A stretch of 64,000 nucleotides of DNA from Prevotella scopos JCM 17725 (GCF_018127785.1 NZ_CP072390.1:1674001-1738000), one strand, 5' to 3'. Shown: positions 9,041-18,538, counted from the stretch's first letter. The notes: generated from the letters alone by a model not told the origin. Numbers and translations are program-made.

Positions 9041-9880
9041 TTACTCCAAGTCAACATGCTCGACATTCACTTGTTCATGCAGAAAGATACGTGCCGTCTC
9101 CTCAAACTTCTCGGGATTTTCCGTAGTGAAATACTTCACAGTGGCACGCTTGGTACAGCGTGCATCCATGTCAGGATGCCGACGGAGATAATCCTTAAGG
9201 CTCTCTGCCACATACTCACCCTGTGGCACAATCCGCACGCCACGTGGTACATGCTTTAATATCTTTGGCATGAGGATAGGATAATGCGTGCAGCCGAGGA
9301 TAAGCGTATCAATTTCTGGATCAAGTCGCATGATATGATCAAGACGCTTTTTCACAAAATAGTCGGCACCGGGACTGTCTGCCTCGTTGTTTTCAATGAT
9401 TGGCACCCAGAGCGGACAAGGAACACCCGTCACCTTCACATCATCCCATAGCTTTTGTATTTCAAGTTTATAACTATCACTCTTGATGGTTCCCTCGGTA
9501 GCCAAGACACCTACATGGCGGGACTGTGTAAGCTTACCGATCACCTCTGCCGTAGGACGAATCACACCAAGTACGCGTCTTTCAGGATCAAGATGGGGCA
9601 AATCGTTCTGTTGGATCGTACGGAGTGCCTTGGCAGAAGCTGTGTTACAACCTAAGATAACCAATTGGCAACCGAGTTCGAAGAGCTTCATCACAGCCTG
9701 GCGTGTAAACTGATAGACCACATCGAAAGAGCGTGAACCGTATGGTGCACGCGCATTATCACCTAAATATATATAATCGTATTCGGGAAGTAGCTGACGA
9801 ATACCATGCAGAATGGTCAGTCCTCCATACCCTGAGTCGAAGATACCGATTGGCCCTGGCTGTTTAGAATACTTTGTCAT
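9041..9880 (-). CDS. murI: Glutamate racemase
   Basis: This 279-residue enzyme interconverts L- and D-glutamate for peptidoglycan synthesis without a cofactor. The N-terminal IGIFDSGYGGLTIL motif, LGDNARAPYG, and both catalytic cysteines are present: Cys78 in LGCNTAS and Cys197 in LGCTHYP. It lies at the downstream end of the bamA/skp cluster on the minus strand, separated from the last skp gene by a 22-nt-period array. Location in this envelope cluster fits its cell-wall role. Confidence 0.96.
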   Translation of the reverse strand: MTKYSKQPGPIGIFDSGYGGLTILHGIRQLLPEYDYIYLGDNARAPYGSRSFDVVYQFTRQAVMKLFELGCQLVILGCNTASAKALRTIQQNDLPHLDPERRVLGVIRPTAEVIGKLTQSRHVGVLATEGTIKSDSYKLEIQKLWDDVKVTGVPCPLWVPIIENNEADSPGADYFVKKRLDHIMRLDPEIDTLILGCTHYPILMPKILKHVPRGVRIVPQGEYVAESLKDYLRRHPDMDARCTKRATVKYFTTENPEKFEETARIFLHEQVNVEHVDLE

Positions 9881-9920
9881 GATTCTTTTCTATTACAATT
9901 AATCGTTATCCTATTCACCT

Positions 9921-10008
9921 ACTTACAGATTGGTGCGGACGCCCAACACATCATGTGCGGATGATGGACACCAAACGTGCTGAGCATCCGCACCATACGT
10001 GCAGAGCC
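9921..10008. repeat. 22-nt periodic array with CAC-N5-GTGC cores (four units)
   Basis: Four 22-nt units start at 9921, 9943, 9965 and 9987. GTGC occupies columns 13-16 in every unit and CAC columns 5-7 in the last three. The outer ends form an inverted pair, TGGTGCGGA (9931-9939) and TCCGCACCA (9987-9995). It lies between murI and the third skp gene and belongs to the same family as 2984-3049 and 18036-18101. Confidence 0.75.
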
Positions 10009-10027
10009 TTCTCTGCTGTAAAGACAA

Positions 10028-10543
10028 TTACTTCAAGGCTGTTATCAAAGCATCAGTTACATCCTCTCCCATCGCTGTATTAACGAAAGGAACAGTGTTG
10101 TTGTCAGTATTCAGGATGAAAGCGTAACCACTTTCCTTGCCCATCTGACGTACAGTGTTGTTTAACTTTGTGCGAACAGGTGCGTAGATATCCTCTTCAG
10201 CCTTCTTCAGCAGTCGTTCAGACTCCTTACGAAAAGCAATGTTACGTTCCATCAGTTCCTCTAATTCAGCCTGACGTTTACGAAGAATAGATGGTTCCAA
10301 TTTACGTTGTACCTCAAGGAAGTCCTCATATCGGCTATTGAAATCATCAACTGAACGCTTCGTCTCAGCATCATACTTCGCTTTCAATTCATTAAAAGTA
10401 CGTGTTGCCGTTGCATAGTCAGACATTGCGTGCAACACTTTATCATAGCTAAAGTAAGCAAACTTAAAAGCAGTAACACTCTGCTGTGCTGCCGCCAAGA
10501 GTGGCAAGAGCATAAAAGCAAGGGATAAGAATAGCTTTTTCAT
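10028..10543 (-). CDS. OmpH/Skp family periplasmic chaperone (third copy)
   Basis: This 171-residue protein has a Sec signal peptide (MKKLFLSLAFMLLPLLAAAQ) and the Skp layout: a short beta segment (FAYFSYDKVLHAM), a long charged coiled coil (about residues 50-125), then a returning strand (GYAFILNTDNN). Skp-type proteins hold unfolded outer-membrane proteins in the periplasm for BamA. It is the most downstream of three tandem paralogues. A terminator-like hairpin (10576-10615) separates it from the second copy, so its expression may be partly independent. Confidence 0.88.
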   Translation of the reverse strand: MKKLFLSLAFMLLPLLAAAQQSVTAFKFAYFSYDKVLHAMSDYATATRTFNELKAKYDAETKRSVDDFNSRYEDFLEVQRKLEPSILRKRQAELEELMERNIAFRKESERLLKKAEEDIYAPVRTKLNNTVRQMGKESGYAFILNTDNNTVPFVNTAMGEDVTDALITALK

Positions 10544-10575
10544 TATTTCTTTTATTATCTCTATATAAACAAAAA

Positions 10576-10615
10576 TGAGGTCATCGCAAGAACAAATATC
10601 CGTGCGGTGACCTCA
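10576..10615 (-). terminator. Terminator or attenuator between the second and third skp genes
   Basis: TGAGGTCATCGC (10576-10587) pairs with GCGGTGACCTCA (10604-10615) with one G-U type mismatch. Read on the minus strand, the hairpin is followed by TTTTTG. It lies after the second skp gene and before the third, so it probably reduces read-through into the third skp gene and murI. Confidence 0.75.
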
Positions 10616-10671
10616 CCCTTTTATCTCCTCTTAAATATGAATGGAAAGAACCTTTCCAGCTTATTCGACAA

Positions 10672-10725
10672 CTAGCCCCCCTAGGAACCCTAGGCTACCT
10701 AGGAAAGCTAGAAATACTAGGAAAG
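10672..10725. repeat. 9-nt periodic CTAG array (six units)
   Basis: Six 9-nt units, each starting with CTAG, begin at 10672, 10681, 10690, 10699, 10708 and 10717 (for example CTAGGAACC, CTAGGCTAC, CTAGGAAAG). The stop codons and the location between two skp genes argue against coding. CTAG is normally a scarce tetranucleotide in bacteria, so six in 54 nt is striking. It matches the array at 11329-11382. Confidence 0.8.
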
Positions 10726-10783
10726 CTTCACTCCACCATAAATCAAGGAGAATGAACCACGGGGCAAAGGCACCCGCAATGTT

Positions 10784-11287
10784 TTACTTCATCTTAGCCA
10801 ACTGAGCCTTTACCTCAGCAGTAACATCCTTGCTGAGTGCCTCGTTGATGTACAATGGCTGACCAGCAGCTTTCTCCATGATGTAAACATAGTTACCTGT
10901 CTTAGCTACAGCTGCGATGGCGTTGCGAACCTTCTCAAGAACAGGGCCGAGTTGCTTCTGCTGTGCTTCGTTGAAGGCCTTCTGGTTGTCCTGAGCAGTC
11001 TGCTGGATCTTAGTGTACATATCCTGCAAATTCTTCTCTGTCTCAGCCTGTTTTGTAGCGTTCATAGTGCTCTTAGACTTGTCGTAAGCCTCAGCCTGAC
11101 GCTGCAATTCAGCCTGCATGTCTTCAATCTGCTTCTGGTACTCCTTACCTTTAGCTTCTAACTTACTCTGAATAGCTATAGCCTCTGGAAGTGACTGGAG
11201 GAGAGCCTGTGAGTCAAGGTGACCAAACTTCTGTGCGAACAATGTCATTGGCGCACAGAGCATCAACATCAAAAATAACTTTTTCAT
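10784..11287 (-). CDS. OmpH/Skp family periplasmic chaperone (second copy)
   Basis: This is a 167-residue protein with a signal peptide (MKKLFLMLMLCAPMTLFAQ), the Skp start motif FGHLDSQALLQSLPEA, a highly charged Gln/Lys/Glu-rich coiled coil (about residues 40-115) and the closing segment YVYIMEKAAGQPLYIN. The expected role is escorting unfolded outer-membrane proteins. It is flanked on both sides by 9-nt CTAG arrays and lies in the bamA/skp operon on the minus strand. Confidence 0.92.
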   Translation of the reverse strand: MKKLFLMLMLCAPMTLFAQKFGHLDSQALLQSLPEAIAIQSKLEAKGKEYQKQIEDMQAELQRQAEAYDKSKSTMNATKQAETEKNLQDMYTKIQQTAQDNQKAFNEAQQKQLGPVLEKVRNAIAAVAKTGNYVYIMEKAAGQPLYINEALSKDVTAEVKAQLAKMK

Positions 11288-11328
11288 TTCTTTTTATTGT
11301 TTAATTGTTTATTATTTTTCTTGATTTC

Positions 11329-11382
11329 CTAGGGTTACTAGGGAGTCTAGGATTACTAGGGTACCTAGAGCTCCTAGAAAAG
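11329..11382. repeat. 9-nt periodic CTAG array (six units)
   Basis: Six perfect-phase 9-nt units begin at 11329, 11338, 11347, 11356, 11365 and 11374: CTAGGGTTA, CTAGGGAGT, CTAGGATTA, CTAGGGTAC, CTAGAGCTC, CTAGAAAAG. The array occupies the gap between the first and second skp genes, directly after the first one's stop codon region. Confidence 0.8.
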
Positions 11383-11398
11383 CTATCTAAAATTTTCT

Positions 11399-11944
11399 TT
11401 ACTGATAAGAATATCCTAACTTCTGCAATACCTCATTACTTATGTCCACCTTTGGCGAACCATAGATAATACCAGCAGCATTGCTTGAACGATCAATTAC
11501 CAAACTATAACCACGCTGGTCGGAGATATCCTTTACAGCATTGTAAATCTCATCTTGTATAGGGGTAATCAGACTGGTACGCTTCTTAAAGAGCTCACCT
11601 TCTGGACCAAAGTACTTACGCTTAAGATCAGATGCCTGCTTCTCCTTTGCAAGAATAGCTTCCTGTCTTTTCTTTTTCTGGTCTTGAGAAAGGAAAACAA
11701 CCTCGTTCTGATAATTCTTATACATAGTAGAAGCCTCCGTATTGAGAGCCTCTACCTCAGCCTGCCACTTCTTACTTACCTGATTTAACTGCTCATTAGC
11801 ACGCTCGTAAGCTGGCACATTCTTGAGAATATACTCCATATCAATCAGTGCAAACTTCTGTGCAGAAGCTGTCAAAGGTGAGAAAGCAAATAGGTAAAGA
11901 AGAAACATTACTCCTAAACCTTTCTTTAATATACATTTTCTCAT
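11399..11944 (-). CDS. OmpH/Skp family periplasmic chaperone (first copy)
   Basis: This 181-residue protein has a signal peptide ending in SAQ, the FALIDMEYILKNVPAYE opening shared by Bacteroidetes OmpH proteins, a long Lys/Glu/Gln coiled coil (about residues 50-130) and a final DRSSNAAGIIYG strand. It lies about 70 nt downstream of bamA on the same strand. That is the canonical bamA-skp order, consistent with delivery of clients to the BAM complex. Confidence 0.92.
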   Translation of the reverse strand: MRKCILKKGLGVMFLLYLFAFSPLTASAQKFALIDMEYILKNVPAYERANEQLNQVSKKWQAEVEALNTEASTMYKNYQNEVVFLSQDQKKKRQEAILAKEKQASDLKRKYFGPEGELFKKRTSLITPIQDEIYNAVKDISDQRGYSLVIDRSSNAAGIIYGSPKVDISNEVLQKLGYSYQ

Positions 11945-12015
11945 ACAATTTTCTTCTTTTAATAATTCTATTTCAGGGCAATCCTGCAGTTATATCTTTA
12001 CCCTTTGACTTCTGC

Positions 12016-14631
12016 TTAGAATTCTTGTCCAAGGATAAAGTGGAACTGGCTACCGCCCCTCGTACCAAATACCTTATCGAAGCCATAAGCCCAGTCAATA
12101 CCCATCATACCAACCATTGGGAGGAAGATACGGACACCAAGACCAGCTGAACGCTTCATGTCAAATGGATTAAACTTACTTGTATCGGTCCATGCATTAC
12201 CAGCCTCAACAAAACCAAGACCATAAATAGTCGTGTTACCCAAGAGGAATGGGTAGCGAAGCTCCAATGACATACGAGTGTAAGCATAACCTTCAGCACC
12301 ATATGGAGTGAGTGAACCATTCTCGTAACCACGAAGACCAATTGTCTCCTCAGCGTAACCCGTAGAGTATCCACTCATACCATCACCACCCATGTAGTAG
12401 GTTTCAAACGGACTTTTCTTATTTTTATTATAGCTACCCAACAATCCAAGTTCAACACGGGTCATCAAGACGAAGCATTTCTGACCACTTGTGAGGGCTG
12501 TAAAGGTGCGAGCCTTAAACTTCCACTTATGATACTCAACCCAACGATACTTCTCCTGCTGCTCCTGTGAGTAAGTTGGAGAGTTACGGTCAGTTGCCAA
12601 GTGTGCATAGTCCTTACCATCCCACTTAGACCATGGCGGAGTAATGGTCAATGATACTGAGAAGTCTGAACCACGACGTGGGAAGAGTTGGTTATCTGTT
12701 GACGTACGATTAAGCGCAATGTTGAAGTTCAAGTTGTTGGCTGAACCATTCGACATAATGAAGTAACGCCAATTACGCAACATGTAACGTTGGTACTGCA
12801 ATTGGAGTGACAAGGTGAAATAGTCATCAGGCCAGTTTAGACGCTTTCCCCAACCTGCATAGACACTCAAGAGTTTCACATACTTGTCTGGGTCATAATA
12901 ATTCTCATAACTGTTATAATTGTAGTTTCCATAACCATAACGATAGTTGTTATAGTTATTTAAGTAACCACTATTATAATAGTTGCTTGACACATCTGTC
13001 TGCTTTGAATACGACATACCCACATTAAACTGGATAGGACGCTTACCGCCCAACCAGTTGGTTGAGTACTGAGCATTGTATGACTGGTAGTAAGTACCAT
13101 TCGTCTGTGCACCTAATGAAAGTGTCTCACCATCACCGATTGGCATAATACCACGATGTTCACGATTTCTACGGAAGAGGTTCGCCATTGAGAAGTTATT
13201 CAACTTCAAGCCGACACGACCAATAACACCTGTCTGACCCCAACCCAATGAAAGCTCAACTTGGTCGTTTGACTTCTGCTTGAGGTTATAATTGATGTCA
13301 ACAGTTCCGTCCTCATAGTTTGGCTCTGGTACTGGGTTGATAGCTTCTGGGTCGAAGTGTCCCATTGACGCCAACTCACGTGCAGAACGCTGGAGTGCCT
13401 CCTTAGAGAAGAGGTCGCCTGGCTTTGTACGCAATTCACGACGCACTACATTCTCGTAAAGACGATCGTTACCATTAATCTTCACTCGGTTGATATGTGC
13501 CTGCTGTCCTTCTGTAATACGCATCTCAAGGTCAATAGAGTCGCCGACAATATTCACCTCTGTTGGTTGCAAGTTATAGAAGAGATATCCATTATTCCAA
13601 TAAGCATTACCCACAGCATCCTCATCCTGTGAAAGACGCTTGTTTAAATAGGTCTGATTATACACGTCGCCCTTCTTCATATCGAGCAAACGAGACAAAT
13701 AGTCGGTTGAGTAAACGGTATTACCTACCCATTTGATGTTACGGATATAATACTTCTTACCCTCATCAACCTTAACATAGATATCTACATGCTTTGGGTC
13801 AACATTCCAAACGCTATCCTTCAGAATAGTGGCATCACGGAAACCATACTCGTTGTACTTTGTGATAAGGTTCTTCTTATCCTCAGCCCAACGCTCTGGT
13901 GTGAATTTCTTCGACTTTAAGAGATTTGACAGTTTTCTTGCCTCATGGGTCTTCGAAAAAGCACCCTTGCTAAACAAGGTACCCTTAATCTTCTTATCAC
14001 CCAATAGGCTGTCACCATCAATAATGATCGAGCGCACCTTCAGCTTCTCCTTCTTGTCTACATCGATATCAAGGATAACCTGATTCTTTGCTGCAACGTC
14101 GTCACGCTGACGAATAAAGACCTCAGCATTCTTGTAACCCTTTTCGTCGAAGTATTTCTTAGCAAGTATCTTCGCACGATCAAGCATGTTTGGCGTAATC
14201 TGTCCACCCTTCAAAAGACCGAGTTTCTTCTCTAAATCATCACGTTCTGTCTTCTTCAAACCATTGTAGTTGATGGTTGAGATACGAGGACGCGGTGCGA
14301 GATGTATCTTCAGATAGATATTATCTCCTACGATAGAGTCAGCTGTAATGGAAACATCAGAGAAGAGTCCATGTTTCCAGTAACGCTTCACAGCGTCTGT
14401 GATTGCCGTACCTGGAACCTCCAACTCCTGTCCTACAGCAAGTCCAGAGATACCAGTGAGGACATAATCCTCATAGCCATCAATGCCCGTAACGGTCAGT
14501 CCTACCAACTTGTAAGTCTTAGGACTACCAGTATAAGTGATGTCAGGGTTTACAATCTTCTGCTGTGCACTCGCCACAAGTGAAACTCCGGAGAATGCAA
14601 GGAGCATCAATACCTTATTAATTTTAGTCAT
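12016..14631 (-). CDS. bamA: Outer membrane protein assembly factor BamA
   Basis: This is an 871-residue Omp85 protein, the central insertase of the BAM complex in the outer membrane. After a signal peptide (ending VASAQQ) there are about five POTRA domains (residues about 45-470), then a 16-stranded barrel rich in Tyr/Asn (YNNYRYGYGNYNYN loop). Loop 6 carries the conserved (V/I)RGF-like signature in the form GLRGYENGSL. The C-terminus is SQFHFILGQEF, a barrel closing strand ending in Phe. It is slightly longer than the E. coli protein because of extended extracellular loops. It sits between uppS (12-nt gap) and skp. Confidence 0.96.
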   Translation of the reverse strand: MTKINKVLMLLAFSGVSLVASAQQKIVNPDITYTGSPKTYKLVGLTVTGIDGYEDYVLTGISGLAVGQELEVPGTAITDAVKRYWKHGLFSDVSITADSIVGDNIYLKIHLAPRPRISTINYNGLKKTERDDLEKKLGLLKGGQITPNMLDRAKILAKKYFDEKGYKNAEVFIRQRDDVAAKNQVILDIDVDKKEKLKVRSIIIDGDSLLGDKKIKGTLFSKGAFSKTHEARKLSNLLKSKKFTPERWAEDKKNLITKYNEYGFRDATILKDSVWNVDPKHVDIYVKVDEGKKYYIRNIKWVGNTVYSTDYLSRLLDMKKGDVYNQTYLNKRLSQDEDAVGNAYWNNGYLFYNLQPTEVNIVGDSIDLEMRITEGQQAHINRVKINGNDRLYENVVRRELRTKPGDLFSKEALQRSARELASMGHFDPEAINPVPEPNYEDGTVDINYNLKQKSNDQVELSLGWGQTGVIGRVGLKLNNFSMANLFRRNREHRGIMPIGDGETLSLGAQTNGTYYQSYNAQYSTNWLGGKRPIQFNVGMSYSKQTDVSSNYYNSGYLNNYNNYRYGYGNYNYNSYENYYDPDKYVKLLSVYAGWGKRLNWPDDYFTLSLQLQYQRYMLRNWRYFIMSNGSANNLNFNIALNRTSTDNQLFPRRGSDFSVSLTITPPWSKWDGKDYAHLATDRNSPTYSQEQQEKYRWVEYHKWKFKARTFTALTSGQKCFVLMTRVELGLLGSYNKNKKSPFETYYMGGDGMSGYSTGYAEETIGLRGYENGSLTPYGAEGYAYTRMSLELRYPFLLGNTTIYGLGFVEAGNAWTDTSKFNPFDMKRSAGLGVRIFLPMVGMMGIDWAYGFDKVFGTRGGSQFHFILGQEF

Positions 14632-14643
14632 CTATTGCGTAAC

Positions 14644-15396
14644 TTAATTGTTTTCGTTTTCTTCTATTTGTTTCTCAGTCTTTCCAAAGCGACGCTGTCT
14701 GCTCTGGAAACTTGCTATGGCTTTCTGCAAATCCTGCTCGTTGAAGTCAGGCCAATAGGTATCACAGAAGTATAGCTCAGAATAAGCTATCTGCCATAAG
14801 AGGTAATTGGAGATGCGAAGCTCGCCACCCGTCCTTATCAAGAGGTCAGGATCAGGCATGAAGTTTGTTTCCAAATGCTCGCTAATCATCTCTTCTGTAA
14901 TCATTTCGGAAAGCAAAGGTTCAGAGCTGTTAGCCTGATATTCTGCAACAATCTCCCTCATCGCTTTTGTTATCTCCCAACGTGCACTGTAGCTAAGAGC
15001 CACAACCATCGTCATTGCGGAGTTCTTTGCGGTATGTTCTTCCGTCTCACGCAATTTCTTCTGCACTTCTTCTGGCAGACGTGCCATATCACCAATAACA
15101 CGGAAACGCACATTATTCTTCATGAAGATTTCATCTTCTAAAGACGTAAGCACAAGTCCCATCAACGCTGCAATTTCATCGGTAGGACGATTCCAATTCT
15201 CAGTTGAAAAGGTATAGAGCGTGAGAAACTTCACTCCCAATCGTACACATTCAGATGTGATGCGACGTACGGTATCAACTCCTGCCTGATGTCCGTAGGA
15301 GCGTGGCTTGTTCCGTTCTGTTGCCCAACGTCCATTACCATCCATTGTGATAGCAATGTGCTGGGGTATTCGTGTCATATCTAATTCTTCTGCCAT
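14644..15396 (-). CDS. uppS: Isoprenyl transferase (undecaprenyl diphosphate synthase)
   Basis: This is a cis-prenyltransferase making the C55 lipid carrier for peptidoglycan and glycans by adding isopentenyl units to farnesyl diphosphate. The MDGNGRWA motif carries the catalytic Asp, followed by GHQAG. Later motifs are [14 protein letters not shown] and the dimer/IPP-binding [19 protein letters not shown]. The reading frame extends to 15438, but the start at 15396 ([13 protein letters not shown]) gives the usual N-terminus of about 250 residues. Only 12 nt separate it from bamA. Confidence 0.95.
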   Translation of the reverse strand: MAEELDMTRIPQHIAITMDGNGRWATERNKPRSYGHQAGVDTVRRITSECVRLGVKFLTLYTFSTENWNRPTDEIAALMGLVLTSLEDEIFMKNNVRFRVIGDMARLPEEVQKKLRETEEHTAKNSAMTMVVALSYSARWEITKAMREIVAEYQANSSEPLLSEMITEEMISEHLETNFMPDPDLLIRTGGELRISNYLLWQIAYSELYFCDTYWPDFNEQDLQKAIASFQSRQRRFGKTEKQIEENENN

Positions 15397-15494
15397 ATCT
15401 ATTGAAGAGATAAACCTTTGTTTTGTCCTGTACAGCACTTATGTCTGCACACTTTAGACATTACCTTATATAACAAGGTCGGAACTAACTTCCC

Positions 15495-16187
15495 TTACTC
15501 GTCCTCATTATGACAAGTCTTACACTTTGTCATAAAACTATAAGAGAACGTCAGCTGTAGGGTTGAATAGCTGTCTGTATTCTTAAATAGTCCGCTACTC
15601 TTAATGCCGTAGGGATCTTTCTGTCCGTCTAACTCATCGCTCAACGAGAAGTGTAATGCCCACTGCAAACCGACATTCATACGCTCACTGACCTTATACT
15701 TCACACCCAATCCGATTGGAAGATTCGCTGTGAGCACCGACTTGCGGTCACCGCCTTTAATATTAACATAGGTGGCACCTAATCCTATTGTCACGTATGG
15801 TGACAAGCGCTGTGCACCACGATAGTCACGACCTGTACCATATGGAAGGAAGTTATATTCGTAAGCAACACCAACGTCAACCAATGAGTTGTCAAATGTA
15901 TAGGGAGCTGAAGCAAAACGTGGATAGTAAGTCTTGACATCAGCTGACGAACCTTTCATCTTTCCAAACGATACGTTCATCTTTAATCCCATGTATGGGC
16001 TGAAATTATATCTTGCTAACACCGTTCCCATCGGCTGCAGGTCCTTCAGCAACGACTCATTAAAGTCGCCTAAGTACCCCATCATACCGACACCAGCACC
16101 AATCTCCATCTTATACTCTGCGTCAGACTGCGCCCAGAGAGGTGTAGCTGCAAGGACAAGTAGGAGGTTGATGACGAAACGTTTCAT
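15495..16187 (-). CDS. PorG-like outer-membrane protein (DUF6089), type IX secretion
   Basis: This 230-residue protein has a signal peptide (ending PLWAQ), EIGAGVGMMGYLGDFN, a beta-barrel pattern with alternating strands, and a C-terminal CKTC pair. That fits the DUF6089/PorG family. In Porphyromonas gingivalis PorG is an outer-membrane protein linked to the PorK/PorN ring of the type IX secretion system, and its gene sits beside uppS, bamA and ompH as here. The synteny strengthens the call. The type IX sorting-domain protein at 54162-54578 is a likely client of this secretion system. Confidence 0.8.
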   Translation of the reverse strand: MKRFVINLLLVLAATPLWAQSDAEYKMEIGAGVGMMGYLGDFNESLLKDLQPMGTVLARYNFSPYMGLKMNVSFGKMKGSSADVKTYYPRFASAPYTFDNSLVDVGVAYEYNFLPYGTGRDYRGAQRLSPYVTIGLGATYVNIKGGDRKSVLTANLPIGLGVKYKVSERMNVGLQWALHFSLSDELDGQKDPYGIKSSGLFKNTDSYSTLQLTFSYSFMTKCKTCHNEDE

Positions 16188-16214
16188 TGTTGCTCAATGT
16201 TTTTTGTCGTAATC

Positions 16215-17570
16215 TTACAGACGACTAAGGTTCAACTCCCAGCCTACTCTATTGAGTCTTCCACGCCAAACCTTTGTACCACTGATTATCCAGAGGAACT
16301 CATCACTATCTACAGTTGCTGTGAAAGCAGTTGCTGGTTGTAAGTCGGTTGGATAAATGAAATCCTTATCACTCTTCCATGTGATACCACCATCGCGTGA
16401 GAGGAGCATAGAAGCCAGCTTACCATTTGTATCAACGCCCAAGGCAAGTGTTGCCTTATCATAGCCTACTACTGCAAGGGTCTTATAAAGTGGGAGCTGG
16501 AACTTATCAGCATTGCTCACTACATAACTCCAAGCCTCATTCTGACGATAAGAAAGTTTCGTCCAAGAAACATTCTTTGTTCCATCTGCCAATGTCCCAA
16601 CGAGCTGAACTCGATACATATCAGCTGTTAGGGCTGTGAGCGAAGCGTTGATATTGTTTACTGGAAGCAGTGATGCGTTACTATCTAATGACTCATTCGT
16701 CCACGTTGTACCATTGTCCTTTGACGCTAATAATGTACCACTAGTTGACAATGCGAATAACTCTGCTGGTGATGCTGCCACCAACAGCTTCAGGTTGCTG
16801 TTGGTTGCGACTGTTGTCCAACTGCTACCATCTGTAGAGCTATATACCACGCCATTATCGATAACAAAAAGCTTTGTACCCTGCACGGCTACACTCTTAT
16901 AAGCATTTGCAGTAAAAACCTTACTGAGTTTTGTCCAGTTATTGCCATTGTCCTTATCAGCAGCGTAAGCAATAGTCTGACTACCATTTGAACCAAAGAC
17001 AAATACCTTACTCCCCGTACTAACAGCCTTCATTGCCGTAAACGAACTGAAGTTACTATTTGCTTGCAGTGCTTGCCAGCTAAAGACATTACCCTTCTGC
17101 TTGTGGACATTCACAGAAATTTTATAATCTCTATACTCGCTTCCTTGGTTTGAATAAACACGGAAGAAACGTGGAGTACTAAAATTGATGGAATCATTGC
17201 TGTTGTAATAAGAGTACTTCTCGTCAGTTGTTGACTTAATAACAACCGTTCCACTATTCTTAGTTACAATCTTCGCTAAGACATTGCTTGCCTTTGTGCC
17301 GTATGGTAAAGAGTCAGGGTTATAAATCAAGCCCTGTTCCTGATCGATATAAAACTTTACCTTAGCAGCATTGAAGTTTGCTGTATAAGAACTATCGCTA
17401 CCATTCTTGGCAACAGTGTCGCGAACTTGCTTCAACTGCCCCAAAGAAAAGCTCAAAATAGCCGTGTCTTTGTAACTTACGCTGTTTTTCTCGTCGTCGT
17501 CCTTAAGACAAGAAGTCATTGTCAAAGTAGCCATCATTAAAGCTACGAGAGTATATATCTTATTACGCAT
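16215..17570 (-). CDS. DUF6242 lipoprotein
   Basis: This is a 451-residue lipoprotein with signal lipobox TMTSC (Cys about residue 21) followed by LKDDDE. The N-terminal part (SYKDTAILSFSLGQLKQ ... YNPDSLPYGTKAS) matches the conserved start of DUF6242 proteins of Bacteroidales. The C-terminal two thirds repeat BNR/sialidase-like turns (SxDxGxxW forms such as SSTDGSSWTTV, ASKDNGTTWTN, LSRDGGITWKS), indicating a beta-propeller. Function is unknown. It lies 27 nt upstream of the PorG-like gene, probably in one operon. A -7 box (TAAATTTG on the minus strand) lies at 17597-17604. Confidence 0.85.
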   Translation of the reverse strand: MRNKIYTLVALMMATLTMTSCLKDDDEKNSVSYKDTAILSFSLGQLKQVRDTVAKNGSDSSYTANFNAAKVKFYIDQEQGLIYNPDSLPYGTKASNVLAKIVTKNSGTVVIKSTTDEKYSYYNSNDSINFSTPRFFRVYSNQGSEYRDYKISVNVHKQKGNVFSWQALQANSNFSSFTAMKAVSTGSKVFVFGSNGSQTIAYAADKDNGNNWTKLSKVFTANAYKSVAVQGTKLFVIDNGVVYSSTDGSSWTTVATNSNLKLLVAASPAELFALSTSGTLLASKDNGTTWTNESLDSNASLLPVNNINASLTALTADMYRVQLVGTLADGTKNVSWTKLSYRQNEAWSYVVSNADKFQLPLYKTLAVVGYDKATLALGVDTNGKLASMLLSRDGGITWKSDKDFIYPTDLQPATAFTATVDSDEFLWIISGTKVWRGRLNRVGWELNLSRL

Positions 17571-18035
17571 CAGATACTAATAATTGAATTTAGCTGCAAA
17601 TTTAATCAGAATTCTTCAGATTCAACGCCTTTAAGGGGGTTAATTATGTAAAATATGGAAAATAACCACTTTTTTTTAAGTTTGTTTAGTAAGTATTGCC
17701 AAAGTAACGATAAACTTGAAGAAAAAAGACCAATAAATCACATCTGATAAGCTTCTGCTATCTTACTTACCTTCACCTAAACTTTTCGATTGACATTATA
17801 GTCTTTTTACTCATCTTCTTCCGACTTAAAACCTAATCCTTCTTCTACTTTTCTACGACTTTAATTGTTTACTTATTTCGCATTGCATAGCTAACTGATT
17901 ACCATTGAAAAGAAGGATGAAACACTAAGATAAGATAAGGTCTTTCCCAAATCAAACTTACTTTTTTAACCTACTGAAGATCAGCTAAATATCATTCAAA
18001 TACATCTCTACATCTTTCTATGAACATGCTAATGG
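17571..18035. other. Gene-free intergenic stretch
   Basis: This AT-rich region between the DUF6242 gene start and the 18036 array shows only short open frames without start context or recognisable protein motifs. The DUF6242 promoter elements occupy its left end (-7 box 17597-17604; possible -33 CAA/TTG at 17624-17626). Confidence 0.6.
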
Positions 18036-18101
18036 TCCGCACCACTCGTGCTAAGCCTCCGCACGACCTGTGCGGAGGCTTAGCACGAGTGGTGCGGATA
18101 C
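18036..18101. repeat. 22-nt periodic array forming a perfect 29-bp hairpin
   Basis: Three 22-nt units start at 18036, 18058 and 18080, each with GCAC in columns 4-7 and GTGC in columns 13-16. Because the core is palindromic, the array folds on itself: 18036-18064 is the exact reverse complement of 18070-18098, with a 5-nt loop. It is the most symmetric member of the family also seen at 2984 and 9921. It has no adjoining T-run, so a terminator role is unlikely. Confidence 0.85.
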
Positions 18102-18474
18102 TCTTCACATTTCGCCACAATTGCCATCAGAAGTTTAATATTCAGATGAGAATCACAAAGCAAGCCTACTACATGATAAACCATACTGAGAAGTAGAGGA
18201 AAATGGAGGTTGAATGTACATAATAAGAGATGATAGTAGAGACATCCTAACTAAAAATTTATTCACAAACAAAGACGGATAACCTTACCAAAACAAACTT
18301 TGCTGTCACTCCTGTCACTCAAAACCATTACATAACTCATTAACAATCAGCACTATTACACGAAGTGTTAAAAGTGACAGCAAAACAAAATTAAAATTAC
18401 TGTAGTAAAAGTACGTTATATTTCTACCTAAAATTATCAGTCTTATTATTCTCTATTACAGCAGGACAAACAAA

Positions 18475-18505
18475 AACTCCCACCCGTATTGCTACGGATG
18501 GGAGT
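18475..18505 (-). terminator. Rho-independent terminator of pckA
   Basis: ACTCCCACCCGTA (18476-18488) pairs with TACGGATGGGAGT (18493-18505) with one mismatch and a 4-nt loop. Read on the minus strand it is followed by TTTTTG. It lies 33 nt past the pckA stop codon. Confidence 0.85.
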
Positions 18506-18538
18506 CATTATTATCTATTCAGAAGTATTCCGAAAGGA

